Source of the DNA: Oscillospiraceae bacterium
GTDB taxonomy: Bacteria; Bacillota; Clostridia; Oscillospirales; Oscillospiraceae
Reading direction: 5' to 3'
DNA: 15,741 bases
Assembly: GCA_016297855.1 (NCBI GenBank)
Contig: JAEDFW010000035.1
Coordinates: 1 to 15,741 of the forward strand
In this document: positions 9,428-15,741 of the stretch, piece by piece
How positions within the stretch are numbered: position 1 is the stretch's first letter
Layout of the letters: every line of letters starts with the position of its first letter
Position numbers and translations under genes: made by a program
Notes under the pieces: generated by a model
What the model saw: the letters and a program-made list of their open reading frames with translations, nothing else
Databases searched by the model: none
What the model was told of the DNA's origin: nothing

Positions 9428-10266
9428 AAAAACGCCTCCGCCGTCATCAGCAGCCCGTAAACAACAGGCGCGATGAACATTGTTGAATCAAACCGGTCGA
9501 GCACGCCGCCGTGCGTCAGGAAAATATGGCTGTAGTCCTTGATGCCGGCCTCGCGCTTGATGAGGCTCATCGACAGATCGCCCAGCTGGCCGAACAGATT
9601 GGCCAGTGCGCCGGCCACGGCCAGCAGCCAGAGCGGCAGTTCGGCAGAAAATGCCCAGCACACGATCAGCCCCAGCAGCACCATGCCCAGCGCGCTGCCG
9701 ATCGCCCCGGCGATAAAGCCCGCCCACGTCTTGTTCGGGCTGACGCGCGGAGCAAACTTGCGCTTTCCGAACGCCATGCCGCCCAGCATCGATGCACTGT
9801 CACCGACAAAAGCGATCACAAACGGCATCAGCACAAAAATGGGACTGATGTTTCGCAGCAGGCAGATGCAGCCATACATCGACGGGAACACAAACGCGGC
9901 CACCACACACACGGCAAGATCACCAAACAGCAGCGCGCGTGGTGTCCCATACCGGCGCACAGCAAGGAAAAACAGCGCCGTTATATACAAGAACGCACAG
10001 GCCAGATAGACCGTCCTCGCCGTCTGGATCCTCTCTCGGTACAGGCACAGGCCGTTACCGACAACAAGAACCGTCAGCACCGCCATCAAAGCCGTCAACA
10101 CATAGACAAGCACGCACGGCGCCTTGCAAGCCGTATGCAGCAGCTCATAAGCGGCTGCAGCTGCAATCGCGCAGACCAGAACCCCCGTCGCGACCGGCGG
10201 CAAAAACACCAGCACCAATATCAGCAGCGGCACGCCCACGGCGGCCACAAGAAGCCTCTGTTTCAT
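9424..10266 (-). CDS. cdsA: Phosphatidate cytidylyltransferase (CDP-diglyceride synthase)
   Basis: Makes CDP-diacylglycerol from phosphatidate and CTP, the branch point of membrane phospholipid synthesis. It is an integral membrane enzyme of 280 residues with about seven to eight hydrophobic segments. The family signature is near the C-terminus: SLIKREAGIKDYS followed by HGGVLDRFD, with H252-G-G and D257/D260. The start is the ATG at 10266 with GGAGG about 9 nt upstream. It overlaps the uppS stop as ATGA and the dxr start as GTGA, so the three genes are probably translated in a coupled way. Confidence 0.96.
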   Translation of the reverse strand: MKQRLLVAAVGVPLLILVLVFLPPVATGVLVCAIAAAAAYELLHTACKAPCVLVYVLTALMAVLTVLVVGNGLCLYRERIQTARTVYLACAFLYITALFFLAVRRYGTPRALLFGDLAVCVVAAFVFPSMYGCICLLRNISPIFVLMPFVIAFVGDSASMLGGMAFGKRKFAPRVSPNKTWAGFIAGAIGSALGMVLLGLIVCWAFSAELPLWLLAVAGALANLFGQLGDLSMSLIKREAGIKDYSHIFLTHGGVLDRFDSTMFIAPVVYGLLMTAEAFL

Positions 10267-11006
10267 TTCTTCACGCCTCCAAAGCGGCGGTCCCGGCGGT
10301 TGAAGGCCGAGATCGCCCTGTCCAGTTCTTTCTCGTCAAAATCGGGCCAGAGCACGTCGGTAAAATAATACTCACTGTATGCCGACTGCCACAGCAAGAA
10401 GTTCGACACGCGCACCTCACCCGACGGGCGGATGATAAGCTCCGGGTCGGGCAGGCCCGCAGTATAGAGGAGGTCCGAAAACATATCCTCCGTCAGCTCG
10501 TCCGGGCTGCATTCGCCTGACGCGCAGCGCGCGGCAAAGGCTTTCGCCGCGTGTACAATCTCGTCGCGTCCGCCGTAATTGATGCAGATGTTGGCCTGAA
10601 AGCCGTCATAGTGCGTGGAGATTTCATCCGTTTTGGCAATGAGCGCGCGCAGTTCCGGGCTGATGCGCGACATGTCGCCCAGAATCTTCAGGCGGATGTG
10701 GTCGTTCGCCATGGTGTCGATGGCCTCATGCAGGTATTTTTCAAACAGCTGCATGATCGCGCCGACCTCCTCTGCTGAGCGCTTCCAGTTCTCGGTGGAA
10801 AACGCGTAGACCGTCAGATACTCGACGCCGATCGCGCGGCAATAGGTGGCAATGCGCCGGAACGTCTCGCTGCCGGCGGCGTGACCCGCCGTGCGCGGCA
10901 GACCGCGCTTCGTTGCCCAACGGCCGTTGCCGTCCATGATGATGGCGATGTGCCGCGGCACAGTCTGCGCTTTGCAGGTTTTCGTCTTGTTCTTGAACAT
11001 GCCCAT
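10263..11006 (-). CDS. uppS: Isoprenyl transferase (undecaprenyl diphosphate synthase)
   Basis: A cis-prenyltransferase that adds isopentenyl units to farnesyl diphosphate to make the C55 carrier lipid for peptidoglycan and other envelope polymers. It has 247 residues, typical for the family. The conserved IIMDGNGRW motif places the catalytic aspartate at D25. The C-terminal half shows RPSGEVRVSNFLLWQ and the SEYYFTDVLWPDF stretch. The start is the ATG at 11006, preceded by AAAGGA at 7 nt. The longer open frame up to 11138 runs through the hairpins and into frr and is not credible coding sequence. It uses the products of dxr and ispG, encoded downstream in the same operon. The 95-nt gap before it is the only long gap in the operon. 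Confidence 0.96.
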   Translation of the reverse strand: MGMFKNKTKTCKAQTVPRHIAIIMDGNGRWATKRGLPRTAGHAAGSETFRRIATYCRAIGVEYLTVYAFSTENWKRSAEEVGAIMQLFEKYLHEAIDTMANDHIRLKILGDMSRISPELRALIAKTDEISTHYDGFQANICINYGGRDEIVHAAKAFAARCASGECSPDELTEDMFSDLLYTAGLPDPELIIRPSGEVRVSNFLLWQSAYSEYYFTDVLWPDFDEKELDRAISAFNRRDRRFGGVKK

Positions 11007-11026
11007 ATTTCCGTCCTTTGAATATT

Positions 11027-11057
11027 GCCGGGAAAACGGCACGGCCGCTTTCCCGGC
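11027..11057 (-). promoter_or_regulatory. 14-bp hairpin directly upstream of the uppS ribosome binding site
   Basis: Positions 11027-11040 pair with 11044-11057 around a 3-nt loop. The single imperfection is an A-C mismatch on the plus strand but a G-U wobble in the minus-strand RNA, so the fold favours the operon transcript. It ends 8 nt before the uppS AAAGGA. It has no T-tract after the stem (AATATT follows), so it is more likely an RNA stability or processing element, or a translation-control element, than a terminator. Confidence 0.55.
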
Positions 11058-11063
11058 AGCTAA

Positions 11064-11090
11064 GCAAAAGCCGCCATCGGCGGCTTTTGC
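11064..11090 (-). terminator. Terminator-like hairpin between frr and uppS (possible partial terminator)
   Basis: GCAAAAGCCGCC (11064-11075 as read on the plus strand) pairs perfectly over 12 bp with 11079-11090 around a 3-nt loop. On the minus strand the GC core is followed by TTTTGCTTAG, with A's on the upstream side, the usual look of an intrinsic terminator with a modest T-tract. It begins 12 nt after the frr stop. I see no promoter between it and uppS, so uppS and downstream genes would depend on read-through or on a promoter inside frr or pyrH. Confidence 0.6.
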
Positions 11091-11101
11091 AGGAAATCGA
11101 A

Positions 11102-11653
11102 TCAGATCTCCATCAGTTCCTTTTCTTTCTTGGCGCACATCTCGTCGACCTTCTTGATGTACTTATCGGTCAGTTCCTGGATGTCCTTTTCCGCCTTTTT
11201 CTCGTCGTCCTCGGTCATCTCGCCCTTTTTCTGTGCTTTCTTGACGAAATCGACCGCGTCGCGACGGACGTTGCGGATGGCAACTTTGGAATCCTCGCCG
11301 TACTTTTTGACCTGCTTGGTCAGATCCTTACGGCGTTCCTCGGTGAGCTGCGGGAACACAAGCCGAATGACACGGCCGTCATTCTGCGGGTTGATGCCAA
11401 GCTCGCTTGTCTGAATGGCCTTTTCGATCTGCTTGAGAAGTGACCCATCCCACGGCTGAATGACCAGCGTTCTGGGGTCGGGCGAGGAAATCGTGCCGAC
11501 CTGATTGATGGGCGTATCAACGCCGTAGTACGGAACAACAATGCGGTCTAGCACCTGCGCGTTGGCACGGCCGGCGCGTACGGCGCCGAAATCGGAAGCG
11601 AGCACTTCCAGCGTCTTTTCCATTTTCCGTTGAAATTCCTTGAGATCTGCCAT
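11102..11653 (-). CDS. frr: Ribosome recycling factor
   Basis: Releases ribosomes from mRNA after termination, together with EF-G. It has 183 residues, against about 185 in the family. The conserved N-terminal stretch with GAVRAGRAN, the central VPYYGVDTPINQVG and the lysine/glutamate-rich helical C-terminal part are all present. The start is the ATG at 11653; AAGGAGGA lies 8 nt upstream, inside the last codons of pyrH, leaving a 1-nt gap between the genes. A longer open frame up to 11836 overlaps pyrH and is rejected. The pyrH-frr pair is conserved across most bacteria. Confidence 0.97.
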   Translation of the reverse strand: MADLKEFQRKMEKTLEVLASDFGAVRAGRANAQVLDRIVVPYYGVDTPINQVGTISSPDPRTLVIQPWDGSLLKQIEKAIQTSELGINPQNDGRVIRLVFPQLTEERRKDLTKQVKKYGEDSKVAIRNVRRDAVDFVKKAQKKGEMTEDDEKKAEKDIQELTDKYIKKVDEMCAKKEKELMEI

Positions 11654-11654
11654 G

Positions 11655-12377
11655 TTATACTTCCTCCTTAACAATCGTTCCGATCGGCTCACCCATGACG
11701 ACACGCAGGATGTTCTGCGGGTCGGCAAGCGCAAAGACCTGTACGGGAATATGGTTGTCCATTGACAGGCTGGTTGCCGTGGTGTCCATGACCGCCAGGT
11801 GCTTGGCGAGCACCTCGTCATAGGTGATCGCATCATATTTTACAGCAGCCGGATCCTTGGCCGGGTCCGCGCTGTAGACGCCATCAATGTTTTTGGCCAG
11901 CAGAATTGCATCGGCCTCGATCTCCGCTGCACGCAGCACCGCGCCGGTGTCTGTGGAGAAATAGGGGTTGCCCGTACCGCAGCCGAAGATGACGACGCGT
12001 CCCTTTTCCAGATGCCGGATGGCCCGGCCGCGAATGTAGGGCTCGGCAATCTTGTTCATCTCGATGGCCGTTTGCACGCGCACCGCAACGCCGCGCTGCT
12101 CGAGGCAGTCGGCAATGGCAAGAGCGTTGATGACCGTGGCAAGCATGCCCATATGGTCGGCCCGGGTGCGCTCCATCCTGCCGCCGCCGTCTTTGACGCC
12201 GCGCCAGAAGTTGCCGCCGCCGACAACAATGCCGACCTGTACGCCAAGATCAACACACTCGCGCACCACATCGCACACGCCGCCGATCACGTCAAAATCA
12301 AGCCCACGATGCGCGCTGCCGGCGAGCGCCTCGCCGCTGATCTTCAAAAGCACCCGTTTATATTTTGGTTCGCTCAT
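11655..12377 (-). CDS. pyrH: UMP kinase
   Basis: Phosphorylates UMP to UDP with ATP in pyrimidine nucleotide synthesis; the bacterial enzyme is a hexamer of the amino acid kinase fold. It has 240 residues, the normal length. Visible motifs are KISGEAL near the N-terminus, GGGNFWRG, DHMGMLATVINALA, GTGNPYFSTDT and the nucleotide-binding KNIDGVYSADP. The start is the ATG at 12377 with AAGGAG 9 nt upstream. It is the first gene of the operon, about 50 nt below a predicted promoter. In many Firmicutes rpsB and tsf precede it; here the upstream neighbour is a divergent glnS. Confidence 0.97.
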   Translation of the reverse strand: MSEPKYKRVLLKISGEALAGSAHRGLDFDVIGGVCDVVRECVDLGVQVGIVVGGGNFWRGVKDGGGRMERTRADHMGMLATVINALAIADCLEQRGVAVRVQTAIEMNKIAEPYIRGRAIRHLEKGRVVIFGCGTGNPYFSTDTGAVLRAAEIEADAILLAKNIDGVYSADPAKDPAAVKYDAITYDEVLAKHLAVMDTTATSLSMDNHIPVQVFALADPQNILRVVMGEPIGTIVKEEV

Positions 12378-12400
12378 GCGTCCGTTCTCCTTTTTCCGTA

Positions 12401-12418
12401 TCCGCCCGCAGCGGCGGA
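12401..12418 (-). promoter_or_regulatory. Small GC-rich hairpin in the pyrH leader
   Basis: TCCGCC (12401-12406) pairs with GGCGGA (12413-12418) around a 6-nt loop in the predicted 5' leader of the operon mRNA, about 25 nt above the pyrH start. It has no T-tract and does not resemble a known riboswitch or PyrR site that I recognise. It may be incidental. Confidence 0.25.
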
Positions 12419-12430
12419 ATATTATCTATT

Positions 12431-12459
12431 ATTCTATATTATCTTGCCCGGATTGAAAA
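12431..12459 (-). promoter_or_regulatory. Predicted sigma-A promoter of the pyrH-polC operon
   Basis: On the minus strand, -35 TTTTCA (12454-12459, 4 of 6 consensus) and -10 TAGAAT (12431-12436, 5 of 6) are separated by 17 nt. The 12460-12510 stretch directly upstream is A-rich on this strand (for example GAAAAATAAAATTA), like an UP element. The predicted start near 12424 gives a leader of about 48 nt. Other overlapping -10 choices exist in this AT-rich patch. Confidence 0.5.
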
Positions 12460-12530
12460 GAGGTAATTTTATTTTTCGGCACAAGTTTTCATTTATTTTA
12501 CATTTTTGCTGCCAAATCCGGAATTTGTAA

Positions 12531-12559
12531 TTGCGCAACAGCAAAACTTGGGCTATAAT
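12531..12559 (+). promoter_or_regulatory. Predicted sigma-A promoter of glnS
   Basis: A perfect -10 TATAAT (12554-12559) lies 17 nt after -35 TTGCGC (12531-12536). The predicted start near 12566 gives a leader of about 29 nt, too short for a T-box. The -35 is part of the 8-bp palindrome TTGCGCAA (12531-12538), which could be chance or an operator half. It stands back to back with the pyrH promoter. Confidence 0.65.
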
Positions 12560-12594
12560 ACTGCGTGAATGTGTTACCTCACGGAGGAGAGAAT

Positions 12595-14319
12595 ATGGAA
12601 GAGCTGAAACCGCTGGAAAACAGGAACTTTATTGACGCCTTTATTGAAGAAGACCTCGCCGCGGGCGGGCAATTTGAGGGCTGCAAGGTACACACGCGTT
12701 TCCCGCCGGAACCGAACGGATATCTGCACATCGGCCACTGCAAGGCGCTGACGATCGACTTTGGCACCGCCGAGAAGTTCGGCGGCCTGTGCAATCTGCG
12801 CATGGACGATACCAACCCAACGAAAGAGGACTCTGAGTACGTTGAGGCCATCCAGAACGACATTCACTGGCTGGGCTTTGACTGGGGCGACCGTTTCTAC
12901 TACGGCTCCGACTATTTTGAAAAGGACTATGAATTTGCCGTCGAGCTGATCAAAAAGGGGCTGGCATACGTCTGTGACCTCACAGCCGAACAGTTCCGCG
13001 AGTGCCGCGGTGAGATCGGCAAGCCCGCCGTGTCTCCCTACCGCGACCGCTCGGTCGAAGAAAACCTTGACCTCTTTGAGCGGATGAAAAACGGCGAGTT
13101 CCCCGAAGGCAGCCGCACGCTGCGCGCGAAAATTGACCTTGCCTCCGGTAACTTCAACATGCGCGACCCCGTCATCTACCGCATCCGCTATCTCAACCAC
13201 CACCGGCAGGGCACAAAGTGGTGCATCTACCCCATGTACGATTTCGCGCATCCTATTCAGGACGCGCTCGAGGGCATCACACACTCGCTGTGCTCGCTGG
13301 AATTTGAGGCGCACCGCCCGCTCTACGACTGGGTCGTGAGCAACGTCTCCATTCCGGGCCGTAAGCCCCGACAGATCGAGTTCGCCCGCCTCGGCATCGA
13401 CCATACCGTCATGTCCAAGCGCAAGCTGCGCCAGCTGGTCGAGACCGGGCGCGTGAGCGGCTGGGACGATCCGCGCATGCCCACGCTCTGCGGCCTGCGC
13501 CGGCGCGGCTATACCGCGCGCGCGGTGCGCAATTTCTGCGAGCGCATCGGCGTGGCCAAGACGGCCAGCGTTGTCGAGTACGCTTTCTTGGAGCACTGTC
13601 TGCGCGAGGATCTCAACGACACCGCCGAGCGCACCATGGCCGTGCTGCATCCCGTGAAGCTCATCATCACGAACTATCCTGAGGGGAAGTCCGAGACGTT
13701 TGAAGTTGAAAACAACCCCGTCCATCCCGAACAGGGTACGCATACCATCACGTTCAGCCGTGAGGTCTGGATCGAGGCCGAGGACTTTTTGGAAGTGCCC
13801 GTGCCCAAGTACAAGCGCATGTATCCCGGCAATGAAGTGCGCCTGAAGGGCGCGTATCTCGTCACCGCGACGGGCTGCAGGAAGGACGAAAACGGCAATG
13901 TCGTCGAAGTCTACGCGGAGTATGACCCCGATTCACGCGGCGGCGATCCTGCCGACGGGCGCAAGGTCAAGGGCGCGACCATCCACTGGGTCGACGCGGC
14001 AACGAGCGTGAACGCAGAGGTGCGGCTGTATGACAACCTGTTCTCGGACGCGCAGCCTGACGGCCCCGACAAGGACTTCCTCGAGTGCCTGAACCCCGAT
14101 TCTCTGACGGTACTCACCGGCTGCAAGGTCGAATCGGCGCTTGTCGAGGATGCGAAGAAATTCGATGCGCTGGGCGCTGAGCGCGAGAAGCAGAGCGCGC
14201 CGAGCTATCAGTTCATGCGCGTGGGCTACTTCTGCATGGACAACAAAGACTGCTCGGCAGAGCATCTGGTCTTTAACCGCAGCGTCCTGCTGAAAGACAG
14301 CTTCAAGCCTGCCAAGTAA
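12595..14319 (+). CDS. glnS: Glutaminyl-tRNA synthetase
   Basis: Charges tRNA-Gln with glutamine; a class I synthetase. It has 574 residues, slightly longer than the 554 of E. coli. The class I signature PNGYLHIGH places HIGH at residues 45-48. The KMSKS-equivalent is VMSKRKL with M273-S274-K275. The C-terminal beta-barrel anticodon-binding region (from about 340) includes DPADGRKVKGATIHWVDA and RLYDNLFS, which separate GlnRS from GluRS. The start is the ATG at 12595, with GGAGGA 6 nt upstream; the in-frame ATG at 12565 has no such site and coincides with the predicted transcription start. It is a single-gene unit with its own promoter and terminator, divergent from pyrH. Many Firmicutes lack GlnRS and use Glu-tRNA-Gln amidation instead. 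Confidence 0.96.
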   Translation: MEELKPLENRNFIDAFIEEDLAAGGQFEGCKVHTRFPPEPNGYLHIGHCKALTIDFGTAEKFGGLCNLRMDDTNPTKEDSEYVEAIQNDIHWLGFDWGDRFYYGSDYFEKDYEFAVELIKKGLAYVCDLTAEQFRECRGEIGKPAVSPYRDRSVEENLDLFERMKNGEFPEGSRTLRAKIDLASGNFNMRDPVIYRIRYLNHHRQGTKWCIYPMYDFAHPIQDALEGITHSLCSLEFEAHRPLYDWVVSNVSIPGRKPRQIEFARLGIDHTVMSKRKLRQLVETGRVSGWDDPRMPTLCGLRRRGYTARAVRNFCERIGVAKTASVVEYAFLEHCLREDLNDTAERTMAVLHPVKLIITNYPEGKSETFEVENNPVHPEQGTHTITFSREVWIEAEDFLEVPVPKYKRMYPGNEVRLKGAYLVTATGCRKDENGNVVEVYAEYDPDSRGGDPADGRKVKGATIHWVDAATSVNAEVRLYDNLFSDAQPDGPDKDFLECLNPDSLTVLTGCKVESALVEDAKKFDALGAEREKQSAPSYQFMRVGYFCMDNKDCSAEHLVFNRSVLLKDSFKPAK

Positions 14320-14325
14320 AATTAT

Positions 14326-14360
14326 CACCGCCTCTTCAAATTGAAGAGGCGGTGTTTTTT
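14326..14360 (+). terminator. Strong intrinsic terminator of glnS, shared with the converging gene
   Basis: A perfect 14-bp inverted repeat pairs 14326-14339 with 14341-14354; the closing bases must open to form the loop. It is followed by TTTTTT (14355-14360) on the plus strand and begins 6 nt after the glnS stop. On the minus strand the stem is followed by ATAATTTTAC, so it can serve the gene arriving from the right, whose TAA stop (14359-14361) overlaps the T-tract. Confidence 0.9.
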
Positions 14361-15741
14361 ATCCTGCGCGCTGATACACAAACGCATTGGGCAGCGGCCT
14401 GCCGCCGATTTCGCGCAGATTGCTGTTCGAGCATCTGGTGACATACTCGCCGTCGAACCAGAGCATCGCACTCGTGCCGCCGTCGACGTTCAGCGCCTGC
14501 GTGCAGCCGTAGCGCTGTAGGATCTCGGCGCAGGTGTTCACGTCCGTGCCGTAGATCCCCTCGTCGGGCATTCTTCCCTCGATGACGAGCATCAAAATTT
14601 CACCTGTCTGCGTCTGGCCGATGCACGCGCGCGGCATCTGACTCGTGAAATATGGATCCTTCTGCATCTCGCCGTCCACGATGAGCACCGGCCGGAACTC
14701 CACCGCGTCGGTGCAGTCAGGAGAAACCGGTTCGGCTGCGCTGACAATGTAGAACCGGTTGTCATCACGCAGCTCCAGCCGCTGGTAGCCGGTGTCAAGG
14801 TGTTCACCGTAGCCCTTGCCGCCGCTCATTGCATAGCCCGCGATCAGACCGCCGTTGCCGCCTGCGCTGTTGCCCTCGGTGCCGGTATCCAAAAAGCCGC
14901 TGGCACTCATGGCGAGCACGCCGTTATGTGCACTTGCAATATCGCCAACCAGCTCGCCATACTCGCCGACCCCGGCCGACATCTCTACACTGAGCTTAGA
15001 CGGGTCGTTTGCAATGGCGAGTACGCCACGATAGCCCTCGTCTTGCACGCGCACAAGCAGCACGCCGTTTTTCGCGTCGATGGCCATAACCTCGTCGCCC
15101 TGCGTGGTGTAGATGCCGGTGCCTTCATCGTCAAAACCTGCCTTGTTGATATAAAGATTCTCCCAGCCGCTTTTCAACAGCGGATGCGTGTCCAGATAGG
15201 ATTGCAGGCTGCGCGTATCGAGCTGCGGGAATTGTGCATGGAACATCTGCTCTTCCTCGCCTGCTTGCATAACCTCTTCCAGTTTCTCCAGTTCCTGCTG
15301 TGTTTGCTCCTGCTCGTTGTCAGCATCTGTGCGCTCCAGCTCCTCACTGAGCGCGTTATAGAAGCGCACGTCAACCGTCGTTTCCTCCGGCAGAATCTCC
15401 GGCCACTCGAAGACGACCATCGCAGGGCAGGTGGTGACGGCCCGCTCCTGATACCGCTCACCCGCGCGGGCCGAAACCATGGCGAGGTCAAACCTGCTGC
15501 TGAGCGCGACGGTGAGGCTGTGATCCATCCCCTGCTCTCGCACAATGGTCATGCTGTACAGGCTGGCACCGCCAAAGTCGCGGCAGTCGCGCAGCTTGTA
15601 GCCACCCGCTTTTTTCTGGAAGGTTGCAAAACCGATATCGCTGCCGCTCTGAAAGCCCGCCAGCAGAAAATCGTCCACCTCGTAGAACGAGAACAGCCGC
15701 AGATTTTCGTCGCCGCCGTTCATTTCGCGCACGTCCTCCTG
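14359..15741 (-). CDS. NAGPA-type phosphodiester glycosidase domain protein with unrecognised N-terminal domain (5' end cut by window edge)
   Basis: The C-terminal half (about 200-455, counting the codon at 15741 as residue 1) matches the phosphodiester glycosidase/NAGPA family often annotated as exopolysaccharide-related. Conserved pieces are DCTDAVEFRP, RACIGQTQTGEILMLVIEGR, NVDGGTSAMLW (NVDGG at 418-422) and the closing GGRPLPNAFVY. Before it comes a Glu/Gln-rich, probably helical linker (about 138-168). Residues 1 to about 130 form a separate beta-rich-looking region that I do not recognise; it holds LFSFYEVDDFLLAGFQSG and TCPAMVVFEWPE. No signal peptide or membrane segment is visible, whereas relatives as I recall them begin with one. 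The frame is open to the right edge. The GTG at 15732 and ATG at 15723 are possible starts, with GGAGG at 15735-15739, but a start beyond the window is more likely. The substrate is unknown. Confidence 0.75.
   Translation of the reverse strand, partial: QEDVREMNGGDENLRLFSFYEVDDFLLAGFQSGSDIGFATFQKKAGGYKLRDCRDFGGASLYSMTIVREQGMDHSLTVALSSRFDLAMVSARAGERYQERAVTTCPAMVVFEWPEILPEETTVDVRFYNALSEELERTDADNEQEQTQQELEKLEEVMQAGEEEQMFHAQFPQLDTRSLQSYLDTHPLLKSGWENLYINKAGFDDEGTGIYTTQGDEVMAIDAKNGVLLVRVQDEGYRGVLAIANDPSKLSVEMSAGVGEYGELVGDIASAHNGVLAMSASGFLDTGTEGNSAGGNGGLIAGYAMSGGKGYGEHLDTGYQRLELRDDNRFYIVSAAEPVSPDCTDAVEFRPVLIVDGEMQKDPYFTSQMPRACIGQTQTGEILMLVIEGRMPDEGIYGTDVNTCAEILQRYGCTQALNVDGGTSAMLWFDGEYVTRCSNSNLREIGGRPLPNAFVYQRAG

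Noticed and set aside
11007..11138. A 44-codon N-terminal extension of UppS
   Set aside because: It would translate through both hairpins and into the end of frr. The ATG at 11006 has AAAGGA 7 nt upstream and gives the normal family length.
11654..11836. A 61-codon N-terminal extension of the ribosome recycling factor
   Set aside because: It overlaps pyrH out of frame. The ATG at 11653 has AAGGAGGA 8 nt upstream and yields the standard 183 residues.
12560..12594. A T-box or other tRNA-sensing leader for glnS
   Set aside because: The predicted leader is only about 29 nt and contains neither a T-box sequence nor an antiterminator hairpin.
12574..13743. A 389-codon minus-strand open frame antisense to glnS
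   Set aside because: It is again the codon-aligned antisense frame of a well-supported gene; it would also run across the glnS start and its ribosome binding site.
15300..15420. A frameshift joining two separate genes in the right-hand protein
   Set aside because: The frame is continuous through the junction with no internal stop and no sign of a second overlapping frame carrying either domain. A frameshift is not needed to explain it, although a fusion or assembly join remains possible.

Overview
This 15.7 kb window looks like a chromosomal core region of a GC-rich, gut-type clostridium, probably near the Oscillospiraceae/Oscillospirales. The evidence is a full-length PolC-type replicative polymerase, the gene order pyrH-frr-uppS-cdsA-dxr-rseP-ispG-polC, strong AGGAGG-type ribosome binding sites, and a NAGPA-type glycosidase protein with Oscillospiraceae-like features. 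The taxonomic call is inference from gene content and style, not from a search.

Layout from left to right: (1) the 3' part of an ABC exporter gene on the plus strand (2-1693), ending at a 15-bp hairpin terminator. (2) A minus-strand operon of eight genes running from about 12425 down to 1843: pyrH (UMP kinase), frr (ribosome recycling), uppS (undecaprenyl-PP synthase), cdsA (CDP-diacylglycerol synthase), dxr (MEP pathway step 2), rseP (site-2 protease), ispG (MEP pathway, HMBPP synthase) and polC. Genes are 1-22 nt apart or overlap by 4 nt. The one exception is the 95-nt frr-uppS gap, which holds two strong tandem hairpins. (3) A 217-nt AT-rich divergent promoter region (12378-12594). (4) glnS (glutaminyl-tRNA synthetase) on the plus strand, ending at a textbook terminator. 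(5) A minus-strand gene, open at the right edge, that joins an unrecognised N-terminal domain to a NAGPA-type phosphodiester glycosidase domain.

The operon links nucleotide supply (UMP to UDP) and ribosome recycling with envelope building. Dxr and IspG make isoprenoid precursors, UppS polymerises them into the undecaprenyl carrier, CdsA makes the phospholipid precursor CDP-DAG, and RseP is a membrane-embedded regulatory protease. PolC closes the operon and replicates the chromosome. The frr-uppS hairpins divide the transcript into a translation/nucleotide part and an envelope/replication part and may reduce expression of the second part.

I see no mobile element, CRISPR array, tRNA, rRNA, toxin-antitoxin pair or defence system. 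The window is mostly ordinary housekeeping DNA. The two places worth a closer look are the tandem hairpins at 11027-11090 and the composite protein at the right edge.
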